Shown: one piece after another, positions 17,953 through 27,463 of the stretch
How the letters are laid out: every line of letters starts with the position of its first letter
How positions within the stretch are numbered: position 1 is the first letter of the stretch
From: Chryseobacterium sp. BLS98
GTDB lineage: Bacteria > Bacteroidota > Bacteroidia > Flavobacteriales > Weeksellaceae
Assembly: GCF_001045445.1 (NCBI RefSeq)
Contig: NZ_LFNF01000002.1
Location: 496,001-560,000 of the forward strand
Reading direction: 5' to 3'
DNA length: 64,000 nt
The notes under the pieces: model-generated
What the model was told of the DNA's origin: nothing
The model's database searches: none
Seen by the model: only the letters and a program-made list of their open reading frames with translations
Translations under genes and position numbers: made by a program

Positions 17953-18441
17953 ATGAAATACATACTCAGTCTTTGCGCATTTATATTCTTATTGTCTTGT
18001 ACAACACAGAAAACTGATTCAAAATATTCTAAAATTGAATATAAGGCAGGTCCATGCTTTGGTTCATGCCCTATTTTCACCATCACGATCAATCCGGACA
18101 GGTCAGCTATACTTGAGGCTGAACATTTTAACTTCTCCAAAGATTTTTCAAAAGGTGAATTTTCTAAACCCCGTGAAGGGACTTTTAAAGGTACAATCAA
18201 AGAAACAGATTATAACAAACTGGTTTCTTTACTGAATGGTCTTGACGTTAAAAGCCTGAAAGACAATTACGGAACAAGAAACGTAACAGATCTTCCCACT
18301 TCATATCTGAGGATTAATTTTGCAGACGGAACTTCCAAAAACGTAGAAGATTACGGCAAAAGCGGAAGCGAAAAGCTGAAAGAAGTCTATATGTTCATTG
18401 AAGAACTGAGACACAACCAGCAGTGGACAAAAGTAAAATAA
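17953..18441 (+). CDS. DUF6438 lipoprotein
   Basis: A 162-residue lipoprotein: hydrophobic signal then lipobox LLSC (Cys at about 16). The mature start CFGSCPIFTITINPD matches DUF6438 proteins, whose two Cys close to the start are conserved. The rest is a small alpha/beta domain with FRNVTDLPTSYLRI-like strands. Biochemical role unknown. Followed by a hairpin that may terminate it. Confidence 0.75.
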   Translation: MKYILSLCAFIFLLSCTTQKTDSKYSKIEYKAGPCFGSCPIFTITINPDRSAILEAEHFNFSKDFSKGEFSKPREGTFKGTIKETDYNKLVSLLNGLDVKSLKDNYGTRNVTDLPTSYLRINFADGTSKNVEDYGKSGSEKLKEVYMFIEELRHNQQWTKVK

Positions 18442-18462
18442 TCCGTTTAAAAATATTTAGAC

Positions 18463-18470
18463 TACCTTTG
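18463..18470 (+). promoter_or_regulatory. -7 element before the RhlE-like helicase
   Basis: TACCTTTG matches TAnnTTTG. The predicted RNA would begin at about 18474, directly before the hairpin at 18479-18501. Confidence 0.5.
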
Positions 18471-18478
18471 TATCTTAT

Positions 18479-18505
18479 AATTCCTTCACATTGAGGGAAT
18501 TTTAT
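18479..18505 (+). terminator. Hairpin with T-rich tail
   Basis: AATTCCTTC (18479-18487) pairs with GAGGGAATT (18493-18501), one G-T pair, 5-base loop, followed by TTTATTTT. It can end the DUF6438 transcript, or form a 5' hairpin in the helicase leader, since the -7 element lies just upstream. Confidence 0.55.
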
Positions 18506-18527
18506 TTTAAAATTAAAAAACATTCAT

Positions 18528-19823
18528 TTGAATTTTACAGACTTAAACTTAATAGAACCTATTGCAAAAGCAATTCAGGAACAGGGATATACCAATCCAA
18601 CCCCCATTCAGGAGAGATCTATTCCTGAAATCCTAAAAGGAAGTGACTTTTTAGGGTGCGCACAGACAGGAACAGGAAAAACAGCGGCGTTTGCGATTCC
18701 TATTCTTCAGAATTTATCAAAAAGCAAGACCAAGAATAATCATATAAAAGCCCTGATCTTAACGCCAACAAGAGAACTTGCCATCCAGATTGAGGAAAAC
18801 ATCAATGCATACGGAAAATATCTTCCGCTTAAACAACTTGTTATTTTCGGAGGTGTAAAGCAGGGAAATCAGGAAGCAGCCTTAAGAAAAGGCATTGATA
18901 TCCTGGTAGCTACCCCGGGCAGACTTCTGGATTTTATTGCCCAGGGGATCATCAGCCTGAAAAACATTGAGATCTTTGTTCTTGATGAAGCGGACAGAAT
19001 GCTTGACATGGGTTTTGTACATGATGTAAAAAGAGTGATCAAACTTCTTCCACAGAGAAGACAAACCTTATTCTTTTCAGCAACAATGCCTTCCGAGATT
19101 CAAAAACTGGCAGATTCCATCCTTGATAATCCTGTGAAAGTAGAAGTTACCCCGGTTTCTTCCACAGCAGAAACCATCAAGCAGTCGGTCTATTTTGTAG
19201 ATAAGGAAAACAAACTTAACCTTCTTTCTCATATTTTGGAGAATGATATTGCAGATTCCGTACTGGTATTTTCCAGAACGAAACACGGTGCTGACAAAAT
19301 TGCCAGAAAGCTTCAGAAAGACAATATCTCAGCAGAAGCGATTCACGGTAACAAATCCCAGAATGCAAGGCAGAATGCCCTGAATAATTTCAAGTCCGGA
19401 AAAACAAGGATTCTGGTGGCTACAGACATCGCCGCAAGAGGTATTGATATTGATGAACTTAAATATGTTATTAATTTTGAACTTTCCGACGTTTCTGAAA
19501 CCTATGTTCATAGAATCGGAAGAACGGGAAGAGCCGGGGCAGAAGGATCTTCAATTTCTTTTGTAGACAGCCTTGATCTCCTGAATCTGAGAAATACGGA
19601 AAAACTGATCGGAAAGAAAATTCCCGTGGTAAAGGATCACCCTTTCCATACCGATAATCTGGTAGCACAGAAAAGGGATTCCAATAATAAACCTATGGCG
19701 GCTGGCAGTGGCGAAAGAAGATCTTCGAGATCTCCAAAACCTCAGAATAACAATAAGTCAGCAGGTAGTACTCCAACCGGATTCAAGAAACCTAAGAATA
19801 AAAATTTCACCAGAAAAAAATAA
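18528..19823 (+). CDS. DEAD-box RNA helicase, RhlE-like
   Basis: A 431-residue ATP-dependent RNA helicase. In order: Q motif [14 protein letters not shown], Walker [25 protein letters not shown] and [10 protein letters not shown], then a basic Ser/Asn/Lys tail (about 375-431) without a further domain, the layout of RhlE. It starts at TTG (18528), supported by MNFTDLNL being the usual family start. RhlE proteins remodel ribosomal or messenger RNA, often at low temperature. A strong terminator follows. Confidence 0.92.
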   Translation: MNFTDLNLIEPIAKAIQEQGYTNPTPIQERSIPEILKGSDFLGCAQTGTGKTAAFAIPILQNLSKSKTKNNHIKALILTPTRELAIQIEENINAYGKYLPLKQLVIFGGVKQGNQEAALRKGIDILVATPGRLLDFIAQGIISLKNIEIFVLDEADRMLDMGFVHDVKRVIKLLPQRRQTLFFSATMPSEIQKLADSILDNPVKVEVTPVSSTAETIKQSVYFVDKENKLNLLSHILENDIADSVLVFSRTKHGADKIARKLQKDNISAEAIHGNKSQNARQNALNNFKSGKTRILVATDIAARGIDIDELKYVINFELSDVSETYVHRIGRTGRAGAEGSSISFVDSLDLLNLRNTEKLIGKKIPVVKDHPFHTDNLVAQKRDSNNKPMAAGSGERRSSRSPKPQNNNKSAGSTPTGFKKPKNKNFTRKK

Positions 19824-19824
19824 G

Positions 19825-19853
19825 AAAAAGCTTCTCATTGAGAAGCTTTTTTT
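19825..19853 (+). terminator. Terminator after the RhlE-like helicase
   Basis: 12-bp perfect stem AAAAAGCTTCTC/GAGAAGCTTTTT with loop ATT and a T tail. Confidence 0.92.
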
Positions 19854-19929
19854 AAGTCTATACATCCCCAACTTAAAAGGGAATTTTATTTTCAATATAT
19901 TTCAGAAGGTATTCTTTTGAGTTTCGGCC

Positions 19930-20694
19930 TTATAACCCGAATAACTGACCTGCATTTTCCGTTGTAATCCTGTCAATCTCTGAGAAGTCTTTGCCATAAA
20001 TATCCACCAGCTTTCCTGCTACCAGATCAAGATATGAGCTTTCATTTCTCTTTCCTCTGTGCGGAACCGGGGCAAGATAAGGAGAATCTGTCTCCAGAAC
20101 GATCTTATCCAAAGGAATTTCATTTAAAAATTGATCTATTTTTCCATTTTTAAAGGTTACAACCCCTCCTATTCCCAATATAAAATTGAGGTCAATGGCA
20201 TGTTTAGCCTGCTCCAGATCTCCTGAAAAGCAATGAAAAATTCCACGGAGCTTCGGGTGTTTTTTTCTTTCCAAAACTTCAAATGTTTCATCAAAGCTTT
20301 CTCTTGTATGGATCACAATAGGAAGATCCATTTCTATAGCCCAGTCGATTTGCTGCTCAAAAGCTTTCACCTGGATATCAAGCGTTGTTTTATCCCAGTA
20401 AAGGTCGATACCGATCTCTCCTATGGCAGGAAAATCCCTCTGATCAAGGTAATTTTTAACGATCTCCAGCTCTTTTTCCCAGGATTCCGGTTTTACATAA
20501 CATGGATGAAGTCCCATCATAGAAAGGATCTGTTCGGGATATTCGCTTTCCAGCTGAAGCATTTTCTCATGAGATTCCGAATCGATAGCAGGAAGATAAA
20601 ATTTTGTAATTCCTTTATCCAGAGCTCGCTGAATAGCTTCTTCTCTGTCTTCATCAAATTCTTCTGCGTATAAGTGCGTATGTGTGTCAATCAT
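19930..20694 (-). CDS. tatD: TatD family hydrolase
   Basis: A 254-residue metal-dependent hydrolase. DTHTHLYAEEFD (residues 3-14), GEIGIDLYWDKT with the conserved Glu, IHTRESFDE, IFHCFSGD and the late TDSPYLAP motif give the metal-binding His/Asp/Glu set. TatD enzymes are 3'-5' DNA exonucleases or D-amino-acid-type hydrolases. Its start lies four bases from the DUF4269 stop, so the three minus-strand genes GSCFA, DUF4269 and tatD form an operon. Confidence 0.94.
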   Translation of the reverse strand: MIDTHTHLYAEEFDEDREEAIQRALDKGITKFYLPAIDSESHEKMLQLESEYPEQILSMMGLHPCYVKPESWEKELEIVKNYLDQRDFPAIGEIGIDLYWDKTTLDIQVKAFEQQIDWAIEMDLPIVIHTRESFDETFEVLERKKHPKLRGIFHCFSGDLEQAKHAIDLNFILGIGGVVTFKNGKIDQFLNEIPLDKIVLETDSPYLAPVPHRGKRNESSYLDLVAGKLVDIYGKDFSEIDRITTENAGQLFGL

Positions 20695-20698
20695 TTTC

Positions 20699-21226
20699 TT
20701 AAAATTTCAACAGATCTTTATACGGGTTTTTCAAGCCCATCAATAAACCGAAGGCCGGCTCAGTCTTGATTCCCTGTTTCTTAAGTTCTATTATTTTATA
20801 TTTAAAATCTTCTCCTTTTTCTTTTAATATTCTGTATTCAGCTATCATATGCTGATAAGCATTTTGGGCAAGCACCGGTTTGTTCTGCCCGAAAATCTCT
20901 ACTGGAAATTCTTCCAGCATGAAGTTCAGAACAATACTTTTTTCTCCCTGTATGGTAATGTTTTCAACCTTCACATCTGCATCTGCAGGAATTAGCCGGC
21001 TGAACATAATATCATCCAGAAAATCTTCTTCAAAACAAAGATCTACCTCACAAATAATATCTAAATCGCTGCCTTCAACATCAATTCCGATAGGAATAGT
21101 TCCTGCCAGCACCGGGGAATATGGCTTCAGCTTCTCAAAGACCTTATGCTTTGTAAGAACTTCATACACCCTTTTCTGCTTTTCATTTCCGGACTGCAGA
21201 TATTCAAGGGTAGTGAAATCAATCAT
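20699..21226 (-). CDS. DUF4269 family protein (nucleotidyltransferase-like)
   Basis: A 175-residue soluble protein. VLAGTIPIGIDVEGSDLDIICEV near residues 40-60 resembles the G[ST]x(n)DxD nucleotidyltransferase core, so a divergent transferase fold is plausible, but activity is unknown. It overlaps the 3' end of the GSCFA gene by 8 bases and is followed after four bases by tatD. Confidence 0.8.
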   Translation of the reverse strand: MIDFTTLEYLQSGNEKQKRVYEVLTKHKVFEKLKPYSPVLAGTIPIGIDVEGSDLDIICEVDLCFEEDFLDDIMFSRLIPADADVKVENITIQGEKSIVLNFMLEEFPVEIFGQNKPVLAQNAYQHMIAEYRILKEKGEDFKYKIIELKKQGIKTEPAFGLLMGLKNPYKDLLKF

Positions 21227-22178
21227 TTAAAAATATTTTATGTCTTACTTTTTCCCTCTGGGTTTTAATCCTCTGGCATAATTTTTCTCTAAACTCAATA
21301 TATTTCGGATCCTTTTCATCATCCGTCCTGTGTTCCAGCGCTTTATTGATCTTAAAATTTTCTTTGATAAAGCTTTTCGTATCATCTGAAAAATAGGCTT
21401 CACCGAATTTATCAAAGATATAACTGACAGCCTGAGGAGTAGGATGAATCATATCTTCCCTGTAAAAACGGTAATCACGCAGATCATCCATCAGTATTTC
21501 ATAAACAGGAAGATAATGGCAGTTTTCCAGTTGAGAAACAGACTCATGAACTGCTGTGATCAGCTTGGATTTACTCAATTGGTTCTCAACCATTCCATCT
21601 TTTGTATGGCGGACCGGTGAAACGGTAAACAGGATCTGTACATCATCCCGGCAGATGTCTTTCAGGTTTAAAACCGTGTTGTAGATAGAATCTGTAAGCT
21701 CCTGATGAGAAAGCAGCCTTTTTTCAAAAAACTTCTGAGGAATTTTATGACAGTTGGCGGCCAGTTTTTTCTTCGGGATAAATTCATAAATAAACGAAGT
21801 TCCGTAAGTAATAATTACCCAGCCGGCATCCTGAAGAAATCGGTTTCCTTCCTCTATTCCGGCATTGATTACATCCAGGGTCTGGTGGATGTATCTTCTG
21901 TCGAAGCTGCTGTGATGATCCAGAGAGATAAATTCATCATTAAAAGTGATCAGCTCATCTTCTGTATAGAATTCCGAATCATGGAGCCTTTTAACGGCAT
22001 TGCTGATCGAAAAAGGATTAAAAATGGTTCCAAAGGGGTTATTCACGGTCTGAAGCTGTCCCTGTCCCAGCAAATCTGTCATTTCCGAAGCAAAACAAGA
22101 GCCTATTGAAAATATTTTATCTTCAACATCGATCTTTTTCTCTGACTTGGGAATGTCAACTTCAGTTCTGAATTTCAT
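21219..22178 (-). CDS. GSCFA family protein
   Basis: A 319-residue protein. The defining GSCFASEM motif is at residues 27-34, followed by NPFGTIFNPFS and a late DMIHPT motif. The G-S-C plus D-x-x-H pattern suggests a GDSL-like hydrolase fold, so an esterase or acyltransferase activity is inferred. First gene of the GSCFA-DUF4269-tatD operon. An inverted repeat lies upstream. Confidence 0.85.
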   Translation of the reverse strand: MKFRTEVDIPKSEKKIDVEDKIFSIGSCFASEMTDLLGQGQLQTVNNPFGTIFNPFSISNAVKRLHDSEFYTEDELITFNDEFISLDHHSSFDRRYIHQTLDVINAGIEEGNRFLQDAGWVIITYGTSFIYEFIPKKKLAANCHKIPQKFFEKRLLSHQELTDSIYNTVLNLKDICRDDVQILFTVSPVRHTKDGMVENQLSKSKLITAVHESVSQLENCHYLPVYEILMDDLRDYRFYREDMIHPTPQAVSYIFDKFGEAYFSDDTKSFIKENFKINKALEHRTDDEKDPKYIEFREKLCQRIKTQREKVRHKIFLND

Positions 22179-22184
22179 TGGTAA

Positions 22185-22260
22185 GGGATTAGGATTTAGG
22201 AATTAGGGCTAAGATAACTGTTACCAACAACTAATCCCTAAGCCCTAAATCCTTTTACCT
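22185..22260. repeat. Inverted intergenic repeat
   Basis: AGGGATTAGGATTTAGG on the left and CTAATCCCTAAGCCCTAAATCC on the right form an imperfect inverted repeat between the polyprenyl synthase stop and the GSCFA start. Probably a dispersed repeat or terminator-like hairpin. Confidence 0.55.
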
Positions 22261-22264
22261 TTAA

Positions 22265-23236
22265 TTAGCTCTCTCTTCTCAACAGGTAATTAGCCAGTTC
22301 TATAAAAGGTTTTTTCTTTTCTTCAGGAATATTGATCTTTTCCAGGTAGCTCTGCCCTATTTCGTTATGTTTTTCAATCAGGCGCAATGCTTTCTCATCC
22401 ACTTTGGTTCTTCTGAAGATTTTTTCAACCCCATATACTTTGTCGATGTTGTCTGTTTTCTTACCATACCAGTGATCCAGTTCTTTTCTCTCTTCTTCTG
22501 TAGCATGTTCCCTGGCTAAAAGATAAAGAACGGTTTTTTTGTTTTCATAAATGTCTCCTGCATGCTTTTTCCCAAACTGGGCCTGGTCCCCGAATACATC
22601 CAGGTAGTCATCCATAATCTGGAAAGCAATTCCAATATGTTTTCCAAAATTGAAAATCGCTTTGGCATCTTTGAAATTAGCTCTTGCAATAAGTGCCCCT
22701 ATCTCGAAAGAAGATGCACTTAAAACTCCGGTTTTATAGGTAATCATTCGGATATAATCATCGTAGGTTACATCTTCCTGGGTTTCAAAATTGATGTCGT
22801 ACTGCTGTCCTTCACACAAAAGGAGACCCGTATGGGTAAAGATCCTGATGCATGCCTTGAAAATTTCGGGTTCAAGGTCTTCGAAAAATTTATAGGCTTT
22901 AAGCATTAATCCGTCTCCGGAAAGGATTCCAACATTAATCCCATGAAGGGTATGAATGGTAGGTTTGTTTCTTCTCAGCGGAGCTTCATCCATAATATCG
23001 TCATGGATCAGGGTGAAATTATGGAAAAACTCAATGGCCAGCGCTGGTTTTATAGCCTGTTTAAGATCTCCCCCAAACAGGTCACAGGCCATCAGCACCA
23101 TAATAGGACGAAGACGCTTTCCACCATGGGAAATGATGTAATTCATAGGGTCATAAAGTTCCGCAGGCTTGTCTTTAAAAGTATACTTAGTGATGGCGTC
23201 AGCAACGATCTGCTGGTATCTGTCTAAAAATTCCAT
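22265..23236 (-). CDS. Polyprenyl diphosphate synthase
   Basis: A 323-residue trans-prenyltransferase. GGKRLRPIMVLMACD (substrate binding), first Asp-rich motif DDIMD, RRNKPT, and second motif DDYLDVFGD are complete. A bulky Phe five residues before the first Asp motif favours a short- to mid-chain product (FPP or GGPP), which is inference. The ATG at 23236 is preferred because a TTG at 23257 lies within the -7 element. In this window mvaD feeds the same isoprenoid pathway. Confidence 0.92.
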   Translation of the reverse strand: MEFLDRYQQIVADAITKYTFKDKPAELYDPMNYIISHGGKRLRPIMVLMACDLFGGDLKQAIKPALAIEFFHNFTLIHDDIMDEAPLRRNKPTIHTLHGINVGILSGDGLMLKAYKFFEDLEPEIFKACIRIFTHTGLLLCEGQQYDINFETQEDVTYDDYIRMITYKTGVLSASSFEIGALIARANFKDAKAIFNFGKHIGIAFQIMDDYLDVFGDQAQFGKKHAGDIYENKKTVLYLLAREHATEEERKELDHWYGKKTDNIDKVYGVEKIFRRTKVDEKALRLIEKHNEIGQSYLEKINIPEEKKKPFIELANYLLRRES

Positions 23237-23254
23237 AAAATCTTTTAATTTGAA

Positions 23255-23262
23255 CAAAAATA
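23255..23262 (-). promoter_or_regulatory. -7 element of the polyprenyl synthase promoter
   Basis: Minus-strand TATTTTTG. A TTG occurs about 23 bases upstream. It rules out the TTG start at 23257. Confidence 0.6.
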
Positions 23263-23289
23263 CAATTTTTCAAGGCTTTATAAAACAAA

Positions 23290-23315
23290 AAACTTTGCCC
23301 CGGAGGACAAAGTTT
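23290..23315 (-). terminator. Terminator after the PiT phosphate transporter
   Basis: AAACTTTG (23290-23297) pairs with CAAAGTTT (23308-23315); on the minus strand the stem is followed by six T. Inner bases CCCCGG/AGG extend the hairpin partly. Confidence 0.75.
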
Positions 23316-23337
23316 ATATTATAGTTTCAACTTTAAA

Positions 23338-24480
23338 TTAAGCCAGAAATGCTACTGCCATATAAGTAATTGCTGCAACAATTGCCGAAATCGGAATCGT
23401 TAACACCCAAGCCCAAAGAAGGCTTACTGTAATTCCCCATCGTACAGCAGAAATTCTCTTTGTAAGTCCTACCCCGATGATCGAACCGGTGATGGTATGT
23501 GTTGTAGATACCGGAATTGAAAGATGTTCTGTAATGAATAGTGTAATTGCTCCGGCTGTTTCTGCACTCACACCTTCTAATGGAGTTACTTTAGTAATTT
23601 TAGTTCCCATTGTTTTGATGATCTTCCATCCTCCACTCATTGTTCCTAAGGCAATTGCCAGGAATGAGACTAACGGAACCCATAAATAATGTTGAGCAAA
23701 ATAATTAAAACGTTCTGCTGATGCAATGTTCAGATAAAGGGGATCATGAATAATATCTACGTGATAGAAAATGATTGCAGCCCCTATAATACCCATTACT
23801 TTCTGAGCATCATTTAACCCGTGCGTTAAACTGAACAATGCTGAAGATGCCAGCTGCAGCTTCTTAAATGACTGATCTGCTTTGTGCGGGTTTGATCTTT
23901 TATAAAGATGAACAATGATAAGCGTAATGATTATTGAAATCAGCATCCCGATAAAAGGAGCTAAGAAGATAAACAAAAAGATAGGAATCACTTTATCAAA
24001 TTTCACCACACTTTGATGGGTAACCTGAGTGAATGCTTCCTTAATGGTCTGCCAAATACCTAAATCCGGCTGCGCTGTTGCTACAGCATGATAATCCAGC
24101 ATAAAAGCGTGCATTAAAGCAGCTCCTAAAAAACCTCCGATCAGTGTATGTGAAGAGGAAGAAGGAATACCAAACCACCATGTTAGAAGATTCCAGGCGA
24201 TGGCTGCAATAAGTCCTGAAAATATAACTTCCAGATTGATAAAATTTTCATTAACCGTTTTGGCAATTGTATTACCAATTTTAAATTCTCCAATTACATA
24301 AGCGGCCAGGAAAAAAGCGGCAAAGTTCCAAAGTGCTGCCCAAAGAACGGCCTGAAATGGAGTTAAAACTTTTGTAGAAACAATAGTCGCAATTGAGTTG
24401 GCAGCATCATGAAAACCATTAATGTAATCAAAAATCAAGGCCAAGGCAATAATAACTATAAGTAAAATCGGAAATTCCAT
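23338..24480 (-). CDS. Inorganic phosphate transporter, PiT family
   Basis: A 380-residue membrane protein. GFHDAANSIATIV near residue 22 and SLTHGLNDAQKVMG near residue 210 are the paired PiT signature repeats; SIPVSTTHTITGSIIG marks the second half. PiT carriers take up phosphate (often as metal-phosphate) driven by protons. It follows the DUF47 gene by about 20 bases on the same strand; that pairing is conserved and supports phosphate transport. Confidence 0.95.
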   Translation of the reverse strand: MEFPILLIVIIALALIFDYINGFHDAANSIATIVSTKVLTPFQAVLWAALWNFAAFFLAAYVIGEFKIGNTIAKTVNENFINLEVIFSGLIAAIAWNLLTWWFGIPSSSSHTLIGGFLGAALMHAFMLDYHAVATAQPDLGIWQTIKEAFTQVTHQSVVKFDKVIPIFLFIFLAPFIGMLISIIITLIIVHLYKRSNPHKADQSFKKLQLASSALFSLTHGLNDAQKVMGIIGAAIIFYHVDIIHDPLYLNIASAERFNYFAQHYLWVPLVSFLAIALGTMSGGWKIIKTMGTKITKVTPLEGVSAETAGAITLFITEHLSIPVSTTHTITGSIIGVGLTKRISAVRWGITVSLLWAWVLTIPISAIVAAITYMAVAFLA

Positions 24481-24500
24481 TGTTTAGTTATAATTATTAA

Positions 24501-25139
24501 TTAAGCGTATTTAATCATGATGTTCTCAATAGTGTTGGCAACATCTTCTGCTTTGTCAGTTACTATTTCAAGATAATTAAGTACGGATGAAACTTTGATA
24601 ATGTTGATGGCATCATTGGTTTCAAACAGATCTACCATAGAATTGGATAACAGGTCATCTGCAATATTTTCAATAGAGTTCACTTTGATACATGCTTCTT
24701 TCACCTGGTCCATATTTTTGAATCCTTTAAGGTTTTTCATCGCGTTCTGGATCTCAAGACAAGCTTTGTGGATCAGTAATGAAAAATCTGAATAGGCCTT
24801 CATTTCAGGCGATTTGTATAGGAAGATGTATTTTGTGGAAGCGTAGATGTAATCTGCGATATCATCAAGGCCGGTTGCCAGGGTATGAATATCTTCACGG
24901 TCGAAAGGTGTAATGAAGTTTTTTCCTAATTCAACAAAGATCTCATGGGTAAGTTCATCATTTTTGTGTTCATAGTCGCTCATTCTTTTTAACATGGTGT
25001 CGTCATTAAGATCGAAATCTTTGATTCCGTTGTTAAAGTCCTCAGACATTGCAACTAGGTTTTCAGTTACTTTTTCAAAAAGTACAAAGAAAATTTTATC
25101 TTTTGGTTGAAAAGCGTGGAAAATATTACCAATTCCCAT
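24501..25139 (-). CDS. DUF47 (PhoU-like) phosphate transport accessory protein
   Basis: A 212-residue all-helical soluble protein of the PhoU-like DUF47 family, beginning MGIGNIFHAFQPKDKIFF at the ATG at 25139; an in-frame ATG at 25205 would add 22 residues of poor family fit. Motifs with Glu/Asp (FEKVTENL, HTLATGLDDIADYIY) are typical metal-binding helices. It most likely regulates the adjacent PiT transporter. The two genes form an operon with this one first. Confidence 0.92.
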   Translation of the reverse strand: MGIGNIFHAFQPKDKIFFVLFEKVTENLVAMSEDFNNGIKDFDLNDDTMLKRMSDYEHKNDELTHEIFVELGKNFITPFDREDIHTLATGLDDIADYIYASTKYIFLYKSPEMKAYSDFSLLIHKACLEIQNAMKNLKGFKNMDQVKEACIKVNSIENIADDLLSNSMVDLFETNDAINIIKVSSVLNYLEIVTDKAEDVANTIENIMIKYA

Positions 25140-25245
25140 TGTTATGTATTTATAATTTGAGTGCAAATTTCCTAAAAAAGGATTTGCCCTGAAACAATAT
25201 AACATTAAGTTTTGTTAACATTCGATTACCACCTGATTATCAAGT

Positions 25246-25273
25246 AAAAAAACCGACTAAAAGCCGGTTTTTT
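25246..25273 (-). terminator. Terminator after the DeaD-like helicase
   Basis: A 9-bp stem (AAAAAACCG with CGGTTTTTT) extended by two pairs after a mismatch, with T-runs on both strands. It follows the minus-strand helicase stop at 25291. Confidence 0.8.
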
Positions 25274-25290
25274 ATATTGATGGAGATGCT

Positions 25291-26988
25291 TTAGTTTGCT
25301 ACTTCAGCTCTCATTTCTTTTCCTTTAAACTTCATTGAAGGAATATTGCTCATTACATTTTCCTGGAAAGATTTTTCCACTTCAAAGAAAGAGAATTTCT
25401 CTAAAATTTCAATGTCACCGATTTCTGCTCTTTTTTTGCTTTTTCCGGCTGTAGCTTTATTAATGATATCCAAAACATCAAGCTTTTTCAACTGATCTTT
25501 TTTCCCTAAATTGAAGAAGAACCTTACCATGTTCTCATCTTTTCTTCTAGGTTTTCCGCCACGGTCTCTGCTTCTTCCGTCGCCGCGATCACGGTCTCTT
25601 CCTCTGTCCCTGTCTCTGTCACGACCTCTGTCTCTTCTTGAATAATCGTCATCTCTGCTGCTTAGTTTCTGCTCAACAAGATCATGTTTGTCTTTGTAAT
25701 AAAGAGCAAGATCTTTCAGCTGGAACTGTAACAGTTTATGAACTAATTCTTCTTTAGTGAAGGCACTCAGATCAGGAATTAAGCTATCGTTAAATTCAAA
25801 GATATCTTCTTCATGCTCTGTAAATAGCTTTTCAAAAACTCCTCCAACCTGAGCTTTGATAATATCATCACCTGTTGGAATAAATTTCTCTACAATATCG
25901 ATTTTAGTTGTAGATTTGATCTGCTTCAGCTTTCTGCTTTCTTCCGGCTTTATTAAGGCCATTGAAATACCGTCTTTTCCTGCTCTACCGGTTCTTCCGC
26001 TTCTGTGAACGAATACTTCCGGATCATCAGGTAAAGAATAGTGGATCACGTGTGTTAAAGAATTTACATCCAATCCTCTTGCTGCAACGTCTGTCGCTAC
26101 AAGGATATCAATGTTTTTCAGTCTGAATTTCTTCATTACCGTATCTCTCTGCGCCTGGGAAAGGTCTCCGTGAAGCGCATCAGCTGCATAACCATTCTGC
26201 ATTAAGAAATCTGCCACTTCCTGAGTTTCCATTCTTGTTCTGCAGAAAAGAATAGAATACTGGTTTGGATTGGCATCAATTAATCTCTTAAGAGCTTCTT
26301 TTTTCTGACGGTAACCTACCACATAATATTCATGCTTAATGTTCTTCTTAACCTCGTTAATAGAACCTACAGAAATACGGTGCGGGTTGGTAAGATAATT
26401 TTTGGAAATTCTTTCCACTTCTTTGTTCATCGTTGCCGAGAATAAGAAAGTCTGCTTTGTATCCGGTGTTTCACTTAAAATTGTTTCCAACTCATCTTTG
26501 AAACCCATGGAAAGCATTTCATCAGCTTCGTCCAAAACTAACCAATGAATAGCCGAAAAATCAAGTGCTTTTCTGTTGATAAGGTCGATTACTCTTCCCG
26601 GAGTACCTACAATAATTTGCGGTTTATCCTTTAAAGAACGAATCTGATCCATAATACTGCTTCCACCGTAAACCGCTGTGGTTTTGATGTCTCTCATGTA
26701 CTTGGAGTAATTTTTTATGTCTTTAGAAATCTGAAGACATAATTCCCGTGTCGGACAAAGCACCAATAATTGGATTTTGCGACTCGTATCGTCAATCATA
26801 TCCAAAATCGGAAGCGAAAACGCTGCTGTTTTGCCTGTCCCTGTCTGCGCAAGTGCGATCAAATCGCGAATATCTGAAAGAATGAAAGGGATAGTCTGTT
26901 TTTGGATTTCTGTCGGGCTTTCGTAACCCAGTTCGCCAATTGCCTTAAGAATGTCAGGACTTAAATTGGACTCCGTAAATAAATTCAT
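25291..26988 (-). CDS. DEAD-box RNA helicase, DeaD/CsdA-like
   Basis: A 565-residue helicase. The core (residues 1-370) has Q motif [40 protein letters not shown] and HRSGRTGRAG. After a helical region comes an Arg/Asp/Gly tract (about 445-482), then a DbpA-type RNA-binding domain (about 485-560). This layout matches cold-shock DEAD-box helicases that unwind structured RNA and aid ribosome assembly. It has its own -7 element and a terminator. A second DEAD-box gene (RhlE-like) lies 7 kb upstream. Confidence 0.93.
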   Translation of the reverse strand: MNLFTESNLSPDILKAIGELGYESPTEIQKQTIPFILSDIRDLIALAQTGTGKTAAFSLPILDMIDDTSRKIQLLVLCPTRELCLQISKDIKNYSKYMRDIKTTAVYGGSSIMDQIRSLKDKPQIIVGTPGRVIDLINRKALDFSAIHWLVLDEADEMLSMGFKDELETILSETPDTKQTFLFSATMNKEVERISKNYLTNPHRISVGSINEVKKNIKHEYYVVGYRQKKEALKRLIDANPNQYSILFCRTRMETQEVADFLMQNGYAADALHGDLSQAQRDTVMKKFRLKNIDILVATDVAARGLDVNSLTHVIHYSLPDDPEVFVHRSGRTGRAGKDGISMALIKPEESRKLKQIKSTTKIDIVEKFIPTGDDIIKAQVGGVFEKLFTEHEEDIFEFNDSLIPDLSAFTKEELVHKLLQFQLKDLALYYKDKHDLVEQKLSSRDDDYSRRDRGRDRDRDRGRDRDRGDGRSRDRGGKPRRKDENMVRFFFNLGKKDQLKKLDVLDIINKATAGKSKKRAEIGDIEILEKFSFFEVEKSFQENVMSNIPSMKFKGKEMRAEVAN

Positions 26989-27463
26989 TAAATATTTTAA
27001 AATTTTTGCAAAGATACAACAAATATTTGATTTGTTTTTGAATAAAGTTTTAAATATGTAAACTTTAATTCAGAATCCTTTAATATTTTTTTAATTTTTT
27101 AAAAATTAAATCCAAAAAAACGGGCCTCGCATTAAAAAGATGTTAAACATTATTTTTTTTTATTAAATTGGATTGATTTTTTCGCTATTATTTATGAATT
27201 TTCAAAAATAGCATGGTTCAACGTAAAATTTCATTTTAAAACGTCCCTTCTTACCAACTTATTTATCTCCCATTATTACTGGATTTATAGCCCATTATTC
27301 TTCCCAGGCTGTGGATGATAAAAGCTCTGCTTTTAAGTTAAATTAAAAAATCTGTTCTGCATTTTAATACATTCGCTATATATTATAATTTTTGGTCAGC
27401 ATAAGTTTATTTTTTAACTTGGTTAAATAAATTAAAAAGCCCACCTAATAAATTTTAAAAAAC
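26989..27463. other. AT-rich intergenic region
   Basis: 475 bases, very AT-rich, between the divergent DeaD-like and DUF2461 genes. It holds the minus-strand -7 element at 27009-27016. Small ATGs exist but each is closed within about eight codons. Nothing else is recognised. Confidence 0.6.
27009..27016 (-). promoter_or_regulatory. -7 element of the DeaD-like helicase promoter
   Basis: Minus-strand TATCTTTG matches TAnnTTTG, 20 bases before the start codon. Confidence 0.6.

Noticed and set aside
23237..23257. TTG start for the polyprenyl synthase
   Set aside because: It is inside the -7 element (23255-23262); the ATG at 23236 fits.
25290..25660. Arg/Asp-rich repeats in the DeaD-like gene as DNA repeats or CRISPR-like array
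   Set aside because: The repeats are in the coding frame of a low-complexity protein tract and do not form spaced DNA repeats.
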